The notes under the pieces were generated by a model. That model was not told where the DNA came from and made no database searches. It saw nothing but the letters and a program-made list of their open reading frames with translations. Made by a program: the position numbers and the translations under genes. 64,000 nt of DNA from Pseudomonas iranensis (GTDB lineage Bacteria; Pseudomonadota; Gammaproteobacteria; Pseudomonadales; Pseudomonadaceae), in NCBI RefSeq assembly GCF_014268585.2, contig NZ_CP077092.1:1860001-1924000 (forward strand), read 5' to 3'. Below, one piece after another: positions 17,987 to 27,419 of this stretch (position 1 is the first letter of the stretch; each line of letters begins with the position of its first letter).

Positions 17987-18913
17987 ATGATTGGCATAAA
18001 AAGCATTGCGAGCTACGTTCCTGTAGCCGGCGTGGACAATTACGCACAAGGTGCAAAATTCGAAAAGGATGAAGAGTTCATCCTTGGCAAGATCGGTTCG
18101 GCGTTCCTGCCGCGCAAAGACGCTGAGCAGGAAACTTCCGACCTGTGCGTGGAAGCGGCCAATGCGCTGTTTGCCAGCAATCCTGAACTGAAACGTGAAT
18201 CGATCGACGCGTTGATTGTCGTCACTCAGAACGGTGATGAAGAAGGCCTGCCGCACACAGCAGCAATCGTCCAGGACAAGCTCGGCCTGCCGACCAATGT
18301 CGCAGCGTTCGATATCTCATTGGGCTGCTCCGGTTACGTCTACGGCATCTACGCGATCAAGGGCTTCATGGAAGCCGCCGGCCTGAAGAACGGCCTGCTG
18401 ATCACCGCTGACCCGTATTCGAAAATCGTTGACCCGGAAGACCGCAACACCACCATGCTGTTTGGCGATGCCGCCACCGCTACGTGGATGGGCGAAAACC
18501 CGACCTGGGCGCTGGGCAAGGCCAAGTTCGGCACCGACGGTTCCGGCGCACCGCACTTGAAAGTCAGCAACGGCGTGTTCTTCATGAACGGTCGTCAGGT
18601 GTTCAACTTCGCATTGCTGAAAGTGCCGGCGCACTTGCACGAGCTGCTCGACGATTCCAATCTCAAGGCCGATGACATCGACGCATTCTGCATTCACCAG
18701 GGCAGCGCGGCGATTGTCGACGCCGTGGCGCGACGCTTCGAAGGCGAACCGGAGAAGTTCATCAAGGACATGGTCGAAACCGGCAACACCGTGTCGTCGA
18801 GCATTCCATTGCTATTGGAAAAACACGTGGTTGATTCCGACTGGCAGCGCGTTGCGCTGAGCGGTTTTGGTGTCGGTCTGTCGTGGGGCTCGGCGATCAT
18901 CTATCGTCCGTAA
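17987..18913 (+). CDS. 3-oxoacyl-ACP synthase III (FabH-like) of the glycosylation island
   Basis: The product is a 308-residue thiolase-fold enzyme with the Cys-His-Asn triad visible: Cys in DISLGCSGYVYGIYAIKG near residue 110, His in AFCIHQGSAA near 237, Asn in TGNTVSSSIP near 269. The ATG at 17987 gives MIGIKSIASYVP, the expected N-terminus; the frame is open further upstream without a start context. KAS III homologues recur next to flagellin in pseudomonad glycosylation islands and are thought to build short acyl groups attached to the glycan amino sugar. That link is by context. It is followed by a very strong terminator, so it forms its own unit. Confidence 0.88.
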   Translation: MIGIKSIASYVPVAGVDNYAQGAKFEKDEEFILGKIGSAFLPRKDAEQETSDLCVEAANALFASNPELKRESIDALIVVTQNGDEEGLPHTAAIVQDKLGLPTNVAAFDISLGCSGYVYGIYAIKGFMEAAGLKNGLLITADPYSKIVDPEDRNTTMLFGDAATATWMGENPTWALGKAKFGTDGSGAPHLKVSNGVFFMNGRQVFNFALLKVPAHLHELLDDSNLKADDIDAFCIHQGSAAIVDAVARRFEGEPEKFIKDMVETGNTVSSSIPLLLEKHVVDSDWQRVALSGFGVGLSWGSAIIYRP

Positions 18914-18936
18914 GCCCGAGCAAAAAGCACTGATAC

Positions 18937-18976
18937 AAAAATAGCGTTCAAGGTTAACCTTGAACGCTATTTTTTT
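18937..18976 (+). terminator. Strong terminator between KAS III and the Maf gene
   Basis: A 38-bp perfect palindrome (arms 18937-18955 and 18956-18974, centred on GGTTAACC) ends in a T tract and works in either direction. It lies only 25 bp before the start of the Maf gene, so that gene must rely on read-through or a promoter within the hairpin region. Confidence 0.9.
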
Positions 18977-19000
18977 GCCCGAGAAGGAGCGCGAGGCGCC

Positions 19001-20290
19001 ATGAGCGAGTTTTTCCAAGCCAATGCCGAGGTGTTGCAACGGCGCTGGCCGGCGCTGTTCGAGCGATTGATGGCTGAAGACAGCGCGTCCGTGCAGGCCG
19101 AACTCGTGCAAGGACTGGGCTCGACGCTGAGCGTCGATGGCATTCAGCTGACCAGTCGCCATGATCGTCTGCATGAGGCGCAGATCCAGGCGGCGAGCCT
19201 GCCGGAAAAACCGCAACTTCACGTTTATGGCACTGGCCTGGGCGACTTGCCAGGCGTGCTGCTCGAGCGCGTAGGCCTGGAAAAACTGTACGTACACATC
19301 CTCAATGGCGCGCTCTTTGCGCTGGTGCTGCAGTTGCTCGATCAGCGCCAGTGGCTGCAGGATTCTCGGGTCGCGCTGTTTTACGCCGGTGATCACCCGG
19401 ACTTCTTCACGCCATTCTTTGCCTTGCCCGCCGAGATGCTGCTGGCCGATGACTTCAATGCAAAGGTCCGCGACCGGCTGATCAATGAAGTGCACCTGAC
19501 ATTCAACAATCGCGATTTCGATCCGCAGTCACCGGAAATCCAGCAACGCTTGCAGGAATGTCTGCCGGTGGTGCTTGGCGATGACGATGTCGCGCAGTTG
19601 TTCGGCAGTTGCGCTGGACGTGACATCTACGTGATCGCCACCGGACCGACGCTGGAGCAGCATTTCGAACGTCTGGCGGCGATCCGTCAGCTTGCTGAGC
19701 GGCCGTTGTTCATCTGCGTTGATACGGCCTATCGGCCATTGCGTGAGCACGGCATCGAGCCTGATCTGGTGGTGAGCATCGATCAGCGCATCGGCTTTCG
19801 GCATCTGCCGTGCGAGGCGTCCGAGAACATTGCGCTGGTGTACTTGCCGATGAGCGATCCGCAGGTATTGAAGGCATGGAAGGGCAAGCGTTATGGCGGC
19901 TATTCGGCCAGCCCGATCTACAGCGACCTGCGAGAACAGTATCCACGCGGTGAGCTGCACGTCGGCGGCAGCGTGATTCATCCGGCGGTGGATCTCGCGG
20001 TAAAAATGGGCGCGAGTCGAATCACTCTGTTTGGCGCCGACTTCGCCTTCCCGATGAACAAGACCCACGCCGGTTGGGACGACGGCGATCTGGGCCCGCC
20101 GCTGGCCCAGGCGCGGCACTGGGTGCGCGATGGCCACGGTCAGCGCGTCAGCACTCAGCTTAATTTTCGCGGCTATCTGTGTGTGCTGGAGCGTTATATC
20201 GCCGCGCATCCACAGGTCGAATTTCTCAACAGCAGCCGCGCCGGTGCATCGATTGCCGGGACCGCTTTCAATCCGGAGTTCGCGCAATGA
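19001..20290 (+). CDS. Motility-associated factor glycosyltransferase (Maf, DUF115)
   Basis: The product has 429 residues. The N-terminal half (VYGTGLGDLPGVLLERVG near residue 75; LFYAGDHPDFF near 127) and the central DUF115/MptE-like domain (YVIATGPTLEQHFERLAAI near 210; LFGADFAFPMNKTHAGW near 345) mark a Maf protein. Maf enzymes transfer pseudaminic or legionaminic acid to Ser/Thr of flagellin before export. Its place between the pse genes and fliC makes flagellin the likely acceptor. An AAGGAG-type ribosome site (GAAGGAGCGCGAGG) precedes the ATG. It is shorter than the roughly 620-residue Campylobacter/Aeromonas Maf proteins. Confidence 0.88.
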   Translation: MSEFFQANAEVLQRRWPALFERLMAEDSASVQAELVQGLGSTLSVDGIQLTSRHDRLHEAQIQAASLPEKPQLHVYGTGLGDLPGVLLERVGLEKLYVHILNGALFALVLQLLDQRQWLQDSRVALFYAGDHPDFFTPFFALPAEMLLADDFNAKVRDRLINEVHLTFNNRDFDPQSPEIQQRLQECLPVVLGDDDVAQLFGSCAGRDIYVIATGPTLEQHFERLAAIRQLAERPLFICVDTAYRPLREHGIEPDLVVSIDQRIGFRHLPCEASENIALVYLPMSDPQVLKAWKGKRYGGYSASPIYSDLREQYPRGELHVGGSVIHPAVDLAVKMGASRITLFGADFAFPMNKTHAGWDDGDLGPPLAQARHWVRDGHGQRVSTQLNFRGYLCVLERYIAAHPQVEFLNSSRAGASIAGTAFNPEFAQ

Positions 20291-20553
20291 GTGCGCTGAG
20301 TCAGTGTCAGGATCAGTGTCGTCAGTGCGCCGCGTTGTTTCGCCTTGGGCGTGACGTTGAGGCGGCACTGACGATGGTCGATGTATTCGAACAGGCCCAG
20401 CAATGTCTGGCGTCTGCCTCAGTGGATATCCAGCAGGCGTGGGCACAGGTGCTCACGCAAATGCTCGACTGTCAGGAGCGCCAGGACTGGTTGGGCCTGG
20501 CTGACTATATGGAATACGAACTGGTCGAATTGCTGGAAACTGTCAGGCGTTGA
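20287..20553 (+). CDS. Small cysteine-containing protein downstream of Maf
   Basis: The product has 88 residues and starts at an ATG overlapping the Maf stop by 4 bp (ATGA), which argues that it is a real, coupled gene. It is predicted mostly helical, with four cysteines (CQDQCRQC near the N-terminus; others near residues 40 and 61) and an acidic C-terminus (YMEYELVELLETVRR). I recognise no family with confidence. Size, helicity and position recall export chaperones such as FliT, so a chaperone or Maf partner is possible. Confidence 0.7.
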   Translation: MSALSQCQDQCRQCAALFRLGRDVEAALTMVDVFEQAQQCLASASVDIQQAWAQVLTQMLDCQERQDWLGLADYMEYELVELLETVRR

Positions 20554-20599
20554 ACCGCTGCGCAGCGCTGGCCCGCGGCTTTGGGTTGCAGGCGGTTTT
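20553..20599 (+). terminator. Probable terminator after the Maf operon
   Basis: AACCGC-TGC (20553-20561) can pair with GCA-G-GCGGTT (20588-20596), a stem with a one-base bulge followed by TT(TT). The 26-nt loop is itself GC-rich and self-complementary. It would insulate fliC from upstream transcription. Confidence 0.5.
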
Positions 20600-20688
20600 A
20601 TGACGTCATTTTTTCGCGCTGGATGTGCTGCTAAGTCTTTGTTTTCTCGGGGGTGGCGTGGTGATGGCAAAATTTTTTCAAAAAGCCC

Positions 20689-20715
20689 TCAAGCAACCTG
20701 CAATCCCGACGATAA
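20689..20715 (+). promoter_or_regulatory. FliA (sigma-28) promoter of fliC
   Basis: TCAAGCAA (20689-20696), an 11-bp spacer and GACGATAA (20708-20715) match the sigma-28 pattern TAAAGTTT-N11-GCCGATAA in spacing and in most of the -10 box. It lies 80 bp upstream of the flagellin start, as expected for a class IV flagellar gene. Confidence 0.85.
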
Positions 20716-20795
20716 CTATTACGAAGGTTCTCTAGGCCATACCCGGCGGTTGCCAGGGCCGGAAGCCGCAGTACCCAACCAACGAGGAATTCGTC

Positions 20796-21647
20796 ATGGC
20801 TTTAACAGTAAACACCAACACCACATCGTTGAACGTTCAGAAAAACCTGAACCGCGCTTCCGACGCTCTGTCCACTTCGATGCAGCGCCTGTCTTCCGGC
20901 CTGAAAATCAACAGCGCCAAAGACGACGCCGCTGGCCTGCAGATCTCCAACCGTATGTCCTCGCAGATCCGCGGTAACACCCAGGCCATCCAGAACGCCA
21001 ACGACGGTATCTCCGTTGCCCAGACCGCTGAAGGCGCTCTGCAAGCTACTACCGACATCCTGCAGCGTATGCGTGAACTGGCTGTTAAAGCCCGTAACGG
21101 TACCAACGGCACTGCTGACCAGACCGCTACCAACGCTGAATTCGCTCAGATGTCCGACGAGATCACCCGTATCTCGGCTTCGACCAACCTGAACGGCAAA
21201 AACCTGCTGGACGGTTCGGCTGGCACTGTGACCCTGCAAGTGGGCGCAAACACCGGTTCGGCTAACCACATCGACCTGGTACTGAGCTCCAAGTTCGACG
21301 CCGTCAGCCTGTCGGTTGGCAGCGGCACCGTTGTACTGACTGGCGCCAGCCCTTCTGACGCTGCCGTCGCCATCGACAGCGCGATCACTGCAATCGACGC
21401 AGCTATCGCTAACATCGGTGCTACCCGCGCCAGCCTGGGTGCTTCGCAAAACCGTCTGACCAGCACCATCCAGAACCTGCAGAACATCACTGAAAACACC
21501 ACCGCTGCTCAGGGTCGTGTACAGGACACCGACTTCGCCGCTGAAACTGCTAACCTGACCAAGCAGCAGACTCTGCAGCAAGCTTCGACCTCCGTACTGG
21601 CTCAAGCCAACCAACTGCCTTCCGCTGTACTGAAGCTGCTTCAGTAA
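20796..21647 (+). CDS. fliC: Flagellin
   Basis: The filament subunit has 283 residues. The conserved D0/D1 N-terminus (ALTVNTNTTSLNVQKNLNRA, then LSSGLKINSAKDDAAGLQI) and C-terminus (QTLQQASTSVLAQANQLPSA, VLKLLQ) are intact. The central variable region, about residues 140-200, is very short, so the surface domain is minimal; Ser/Thr-rich stretches there are the likely glycosylation sites. Codon choice (GCT, CTG, AAC, GGT) is strongly biased, as for a highly expressed gene. A GAGGA ribosome site precedes the ATG. It is the only flagellin gene in the window and is a one-gene unit between a FliA promoter and a terminator. Confidence 0.97.
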   Translation: MALTVNTNTTSLNVQKNLNRASDALSTSMQRLSSGLKINSAKDDAAGLQISNRMSSQIRGNTQAIQNANDGISVAQTAEGALQATTDILQRMRELAVKARNGTNGTADQTATNAEFAQMSDEITRISASTNLNGKNLLDGSAGTVTLQVGANTGSANHIDLVLSSKFDAVSLSVGSGTVVLTGASPSDAAVAIDSAITAIDAAIANIGATRASLGASQNRLTSTIQNLQNITENTTAAQGRVQDTDFAAETANLTKQQTLQQASTSVLAQANQLPSAVLKLLQ

Positions 21648-21662
21648 TTTCGGAATGAGTTT

Positions 21663-21701
21663 AAGCGGGGGAGTGCGCTTGTCGTGCTCTCTCGCTTTTT
21701 T
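21663..21701 (+). terminator. Terminator of fliC
   Basis: AAGCGGGGGAG (21663-21673) pairs over 11 positions, two of them G-U, with CTCTCTCGCTT (21687-21697) and runs into six T residues. It lies 15 bp after the flagellin stop. Confidence 0.85.
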
Positions 21702-21720
21702 ACGTTAAGAGGTGATGGGC

Positions 21721-22077
21721 ATGGACATGAGCGTAAAGCTTAACGTGTCTTATCCGGCTCCCAAGCCAGTGCCACCGGTTGCTGACAAACCGTCAGAGCT
21801 GCCTAAAGTCCAAAAGACTGAAGCGCCGGTCGCTGCCAAGGATCAGGATGCGGACGGCGCCAAGTTGAAACTGGCGGTGCAAGAGATAGAAAAGTTCGTC
21901 CAGTCGATCAAGCGTAATCTGGAGTTCTCGATCGACGAGCATTCCGGCAAGGTCATCGTCAAGGTGATTGCGAGCGAAACGGGTGAAGTCGTTCGACAGA
22001 TTCCTTCCGCCGAAGCCCTCAAACTGGCCGACAGCCTCGCCAATGCAAGTCATGTATTGTTCGACGCCAAAGTCTGA
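21721..22077 (+). CDS. flaG: FlaG family protein
   Basis: The product has 118 residues: a Pro/Lys-rich N-terminal half, then the FlaG core LKLAVQEIEKFVQSIKRNLE and FSIDEHSGKVIVKVI, ending in IRQIPSAEALKLADSL-like sequence (here VRQIPSAEALKLADS). FlaG is linked to filament length and motility in Pseudomonas, but its mechanism is unsettled. Starts at 21712 (GTG), 21715 and 21727 are possible. The ATG at 21721 is chosen because AAGAGGTG (21707-21714) sits 6 bp before it. It lies between fliC and fliD as in other pseudomonads. Confidence 0.9.
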   Translation: MDMSVKLNVSYPAPKPVPPVADKPSELPKVQKTEAPVAAKDQDADGAKLKLAVQEIEKFVQSIKRNLEFSIDEHSGKVIVKVIASETGEVVRQIPSAEALKLADSLANASHVLFDAKV

Positions 22078-22159
22078 TAAATGGCATGAATAGTGTTTGT
22101 TCGTTCTCAGGACGCGTGTAACGGTCAAAAGAATGGCAGCAATCTGAAGGGAGATGCAC

Positions 22160-23608
22160 ATGGCAAGTCCAATTCTACCGGGTTCCGGACTGGGTTCCGG
22201 CCTGGACATCGGCGCGATCGTGACCGCGCTGGTCAACGCCGACAAGTCTGCCAAGCAGACGCAGATCGATACTGCGACCAAAACCAACAGCCTGAAGATT
22301 TCCGGTGTCGGTTCGCTGAAAAGCGCATTGGCGGCATACCAGAAAGCAATGGGTGATCTGAACAAGGCAACGAGCCCGGCGTTTGCCGGTTTTACTGCGA
22401 CTTCGGACACGCCGACTGTTGTCGGTGCCACATCGGATAAAACCGCCGTACCGGGTACCTATAGCGTTGTTGTGAAAAATCTGGCCACCGGCTCGAAAGT
22501 CGCCAGTGCCGCCTTCGCCGGCGGGGCCGCCAGTGCCATTCCGAGTGGTACTCTGAAAATCAGTCAGAATGGCATTGATTACAATGTCGCGATTCCGGCC
22601 AATGCCACCTTGCAGTCCACGCGTGATGCGATCAACACCGCGCAGGCCAGCAACGGTATTTCGGCCAACATCGTGACCGACAGCACCGGTTCGTCGCGAC
22701 TGGTGCTCAGCTCGAACAAGACGGGCGCCGGCATGGACCTGAAGGTCAGCGGGATCGCTGGTCTGGAGATCGATGGCACCCAGGAAATGGGCAGCAGCCC
22801 GGCGGCCGGTGCGTCCGGAGCCGTCGGTAAGCTGGCGATGGATGCCAGTCTGACCATCGACGGCCTGGCCGTTACCAGCAAGACCAATACCGTGACCGGT
22901 GCAATCAGCGGCATGACGCTTAACCTGACTGCTGCCAGTCCATTGGTCAATGGCGTCGCAACGCCAGCGACCGTTTCGGTTGCGACCAATACCGCCGGCA
23001 TCCAGACATCGCTGCAATCGTTCATCGATTCCTATAACACCCTGAAGAAAACCATCGACACCTTGTCCAAGGCAACGCCGGATGCCGACGGCAATCTGAC
23101 CGTTTCGGCGGCGTTTACCGGTGACGCTCTGCCGCGTTCGTTGATGGCGGACGTGCGTGCTCAGTTGACAGATCCGGGGGCGGGCGGAGCGGGGCAATTG
23201 TCCGTGCTCTCGCAGATGGGCGTATTGACCGATAGCAAAACCGGTTTGCTGACGCTCGATACGGCGGTGTTCAACAAGCGGATGGAAACTCCGGGCATGG
23301 CTGGCCAGGTTCAGCAGCTCTTCAGCGGCACCGATTCCAAGAATGGTCTGTTGGCGCGTATGACTGCAGCGGTTGATCCGTACGTCAAGACTGGTGGGCT
23401 GCTCGATCAGCGCAGTTCCAACCTGACTAATCTGACATCGAGCCTGCAAAAGCAGCAGGCGGCGCTGGATCTGCGTGTGGCTAACCTGACGACGACATTG
23501 ACTGCCAAGTACAACGCCATGGACTTGCTGGTAGGCCAGATGAAGGCAACGGCGAGCAACATCACGTCGTTCTTCAGCTCGCTGAACGCTCAGCAGTCCG
23601 CGAAGTAA
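22160..23608 (+). CDS. fliD: Flagellar filament cap protein FliD (HAP2)
   Basis: The product has 482 residues and forms the cap under which flagellin folds at the filament tip. The N-terminal PGSGLGSGLDIGAIV motif and the C-terminal coiled region (LLVGQMKATASNITSFFSSL) are FliD hallmarks; the middle is Ala/Thr/Gly-rich D2-D3 sequence. Of two ATGs, 22160 is preferred over 22154 because GAAGGGAG (22146-22153) is then 6 bp away. No good promoter is seen in the 82-bp gap after flaG, so co-transcription with flaG is likely. Confidence 0.95.
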   Translation: MASPILPGSGLGSGLDIGAIVTALVNADKSAKQTQIDTATKTNSLKISGVGSLKSALAAYQKAMGDLNKATSPAFAGFTATSDTPTVVGATSDKTAVPGTYSVVVKNLATGSKVASAAFAGGAASAIPSGTLKISQNGIDYNVAIPANATLQSTRDAINTAQASNGISANIVTDSTGSSRLVLSSNKTGAGMDLKVSGIAGLEIDGTQEMGSSPAAGASGAVGKLAMDASLTIDGLAVTSKTNTVTGAISGMTLNLTAASPLVNGVATPATVSVATNTAGIQTSLQSFIDSYNTLKKTIDTLSKATPDADGNLTVSAAFTGDALPRSLMADVRAQLTDPGAGGAGQLSVLSQMGVLTDSKTGLLTLDTAVFNKRMETPGMAGQVQQLFSGTDSKNGLLARMTAAVDPYVKTGGLLDQRSSNLTNLTSSLQKQQAALDLRVANLTTTLTAKYNAMDLLVGQMKATASNITSFFSSLNAQQSAK

Positions 23609-23619
23609 CAGTCAGTAAC

Positions 23620-23669
23620 GACAAAAACCCGGCTACGCTTTATCGGCGTGCGCCGGGTTTTTGTCTTTT
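23620..23669 (+). terminator. Terminator of fliD
   Basis: GACAAAAACCCGGC (23620-23633) and its exact complement at 23652-23665 form a 14-bp stem with an 18-nt loop. The A-rich and T-rich flanks make it usable in both directions. It starts 12 bp past the stop codon. Confidence 0.9.
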
Positions 23670-23737
23670 GATCTAAAGTTTTCGGACCGGTTGGCGATAC
23701 ACTGGTTATACGAGTCAACGTGGCAATGAGGTAGAAC

Positions 23738-24136
23738 ATGAACCCGATGTTAGCCCTTCGGCAGTACCAGAAAGTCGGCGCCCATGCGCAGACGTCCGAA
23801 GCGAGCCCGCACCGTTTGGTGCAAATGTTGATGGAAGGTGGACTGGCCCGGATTGCGCAGGCCAAAGGCGCCATCGAACGCAAGGATATTCCCGGCAAGT
23901 GCACGGCGATCAGCAAGGCCATCGGCATTGTCAGTGGCCTGCGTGAAGGCCTCGATCTTGAGAACAACGCCGAGGCGCTGGCCGATCTGGATGGCCTGTA
24001 CATCTACATGATGAAGCGCCTCGCCGAGGCCAACATCAGCAGTGATCCGCGTGTCCTCGATGAAGTGGCCGGTCTGCTGACAACGGTAAAAGAAGGCTGG
24101 GACGCCATCGCGCCCGTGCCGGCTCCGCAGTTCTGA
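23738..24136 (+). CDS. fliS: Flagellin export chaperone FliS
   Basis: The product is a 132-residue all-helical protein with the family signature RQYQKVGAHAQTSEASPHRLVQMLMEG split over residues 6-32 and IDLEN-type (GLDLENNAEALADLDGLYIYM) sequence in the second half. FliS binds the flagellin C-terminus in the cytoplasm and prevents premature polymerisation. It follows the fliD terminator by about 70 bp and is coupled to the next gene (11-bp gap). Confidence 0.95.
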   Translation: MNPMLALRQYQKVGAHAQTSEASPHRLVQMLMEGGLARIAQAKGAIERKDIPGKCTAISKAIGIVSGLREGLDLENNAEALADLDGLYIYMMKRLAEANISSDPRVLDEVAGLLTTVKEGWDAIAPVPAPQF

Positions 24137-24147
24137 AGGAGATCACC

Positions 24148-24444
24148 ATGAGTCTTGTATTGCAGCGAATAGCCGATACCCGTGAAGCGTTGGTCGGAGC
24201 ATTGGCCGAGCGAAACTGGGAAGCCATTGGTGAGTTGGATCTGGCTTGCCGTTCCTGCATGGAAGACGTCATGGCGGAAGCTTCGCTGGACGAAGTGGCA
24301 CTGCGCGACAACCTTGAGGAGCTGCTATTCGTCTACAAAGAGCTTCTCGAGGTGGCAATGGGCGAGCGGCAGGCGATAGCCAACGAGATGTCGCAGATCA
24401 CCCAAGCGCAAAAGGCTGCAAAGGTTTACCATCTGTTTGGTTGA
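24148..24444 (+). CDS. fliT: FliT-like flagellar chaperone
   Basis: The product has 98 residues, is helical and acidic, and lies directly downstream of fliS with its own AAGGAG site (GAAGGAGATCACC). Position, length and heptad-like leucine pattern (LRDNLEELLFVYKELLEVAMG) match the FliT-class protein annotated after fliS in pseudomonads. FliT chaperones FliD. Primary sequence conservation in this family is low, so the symbol rests partly on position. Confidence 0.75.
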   Translation: MSLVLQRIADTREALVGALAERNWEAIGELDLACRSCMEDVMAEASLDEVALRDNLEELLFVYKELLEVAMGERQAIANEMSQITQAQKAAKVYHLFG

Positions 24445-24481
24445 TTAACCGTCAGTTGAACCAGAGATGTGCGCCATAAAT

Positions 24482-24510
24482 TTGACTGTGCACGGTTTTT
24501 TGACTTAACT
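24482..24510 (+). promoter_or_regulatory. Candidate sigma-70 promoter of fleQ
   Basis: TTGACT (24482-24487), a 17-bp spacer and TTAACT (24505-24510) form a plausible vegetative promoter about 107 bp upstream of fleQ, consistent with fleQ being a sigma-70-driven class I gene. A TATTAT at 24517-24522 is an alternative -10 without a matching -35. Confidence 0.35.
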
Positions 24511-24616
24511 AGTGGCTATTATCAGGTTTAGGGCGTCTACAGGCACATGGTGTCCTGCAAGCGTCTCGCTTGCCTTATTTTTCGGGCATTGAGTTGACTA
24601 GGGAAGTTGCTATTGC

Positions 24617-26092
<1,476 letters not shown>

Positions 26093-26133
26093 CGCCTGTT
26101 TTTCAAGCGCTTAATTTATAAGCGGTTTTTTTT

Positions 26134-26149
26134 AGGCACGGGTATTGCT
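26134..26149 (+). promoter_or_regulatory. Sigma-54 promoter of fleSR
   Basis: AGGCACGGGTATTGCT has GGCAC at -24 and TTGC at -12 with exact GG-N10-GC spacing. It is 54 bp upstream of fleS. In P. aeruginosa fleSR is a FleQ/RpoN-dependent class II operon, which this site fits. Confidence 0.85.
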
Positions 26150-26202
26150 ATAGCCCTCGCAACGTTCCGTTTCACTGACGGTCAGCCAAGCGAGAGAGCC
26201 CA

Positions 26203-27414
26203 ATGCCCCAAGCCGCCCAGATCTCTTCTGCCTCCAATATCGTGGGGCAACCCTCGTCCGTAGAGCAGGCAAGTCGTCAGGGACTTGAGCAGGCCTTCCA
26301 GCTGTTCAACCAGATGTCGAGTCAGCTGACTGACTCATACAGCCTGCTCGAAGCGCGAGTCACCGAACTCAAGGGTGAGCTGGCCGTGGTCAGCGCCCAA
26401 CGCATGCAGGAGCTGGCGGAAAAAGAACGCCTGGCCAATCGCCTGCAAAACCTTCTCGACCTGTTGCCCGGCGGCGTAATCGTCATCGATGGACACGGAC
26501 TGGTGCGCGAAGCCAACCCGGCCGCCATCGATCTGCTTGGCTCGCCACTCGAAGGCGAGCTATGGCGCCATGTGATTGCACGCTGCTTCGCTCCCCGTGA
26601 AGACGACGGTCATGAAATTTCCCTGAAAAATGGTCGACGCCTGTCGATTGCCACCCGCTCGCTGGACGCCGAGCCGGGGCAGTTGGTGCTGCTCAATGAC
26701 TTGACTGAAACCCGTCATCTGCAAGATCAACTGGCACGACATGAGCGTTTGTCGTCGCTGGGGCGCATGGTTGCCTCGCTGGCCCACCAGATTCGCACGC
26801 CGCTGTCCGCCGCTTTGCTCTACGCCAGTCATTTGACTGAACAGCAATTGCCGGTGGAAACCCAGCAACGCTTTGCCGGTCGCCTGAAAGAGCGTCTGCA
26901 CGAACTCGAACATCAGGTGCGCGACATGCTGGTGTTCGCTCGCGGTGAATTGCCGCTGACCGACCGCATTACGCCCCATGCCCTGATGCAATCGCTGCAG
27001 GCAGCGGCGTTGACCCATGTGCAGGATCTGCCAATTCGCTGGCAGTGCGACAGCCATGCCGGTGAGCTGCTGTGCAACCGCGATACGCTGGTCGGCGCGC
27101 TGCTGAATCTGATTGAAAACGCCATTCAGGCCAGCGCCGGCGAGGCGCGGCTGAAAGTGCATTGCTACACCAGAGGCAACACCCTGCGTCTGTGTGTCAG
27201 CGACAGCGGCAGCGGCATTGAGCCGACAGTTTTGGCGCGCCTCGGCGAGCCTTTTTTTACTACCAAAGTCACCGGCACCGGCCTGGGCCTGACCGTGGTC
27301 AAAGCGGTGGCCCGTGCGCATCAGGGAGAATTGACCCTGCGTTCGCGAGTCGGGCGCGGCACCTGCGCGCAGGTCAGTCTGCCGCTGTTTTCCGCTGCAC
27401 AGGGAGTTGAATAA
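26203..27414 (+). CDS. fleS: Sensor histidine kinase FleS
   Basis: The product has 403 residues and no membrane segment, so it is a cytoplasmic kinase. It has an N-terminal coiled coil (30-85), a PAS domain (LLDLLPGGVIVIDGHGLVREA near residue 85), a dimerisation box with the phospho-histidine in ASLAHQIRTPLSAA near residue 195, then an ATPase domain (LIENAIQAS, DSGSGIEP, GTGLGLTVVKAV). It phosphorylates FleR once the basal body reaches an intermediate stage. It is followed by fleR after 5 bp. Confidence 0.95.
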   Translation: MPQAAQISSASNIVGQPSSVEQASRQGLEQAFQLFNQMSSQLTDSYSLLEARVTELKGELAVVSAQRMQELAEKERLANRLQNLLDLLPGGVIVIDGHGLVREANPAAIDLLGSPLEGELWRHVIARCFAPREDDGHEISLKNGRRLSIATRSLDAEPGQLVLLNDLTETRHLQDQLARHERLSSLGRMVASLAHQIRTPLSAALLYASHLTEQQLPVETQQRFAGRLKERLHELEHQVRDMLVFARGELPLTDRITPHALMQSLQAAALTHVQDLPIRWQCDSHAGELLCNRDTLVGALLNLIENAIQASAGEARLKVHCYTRGNTLRLCVSDSGSGIEPTVLARLGEPFFTTKVTGTGLGLTVVKAVARAHQGELTLRSRVGRGTCAQVSLPLFSAAQGVE

Positions 27415-27419
27415 ACGTC

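Noticed and set aside
22083-22099. TGGCATGAATAGTGTTT as a sigma-54 promoter before fliD
   Set aside because: Spacing is right but the -12 position reads GT instead of GC.
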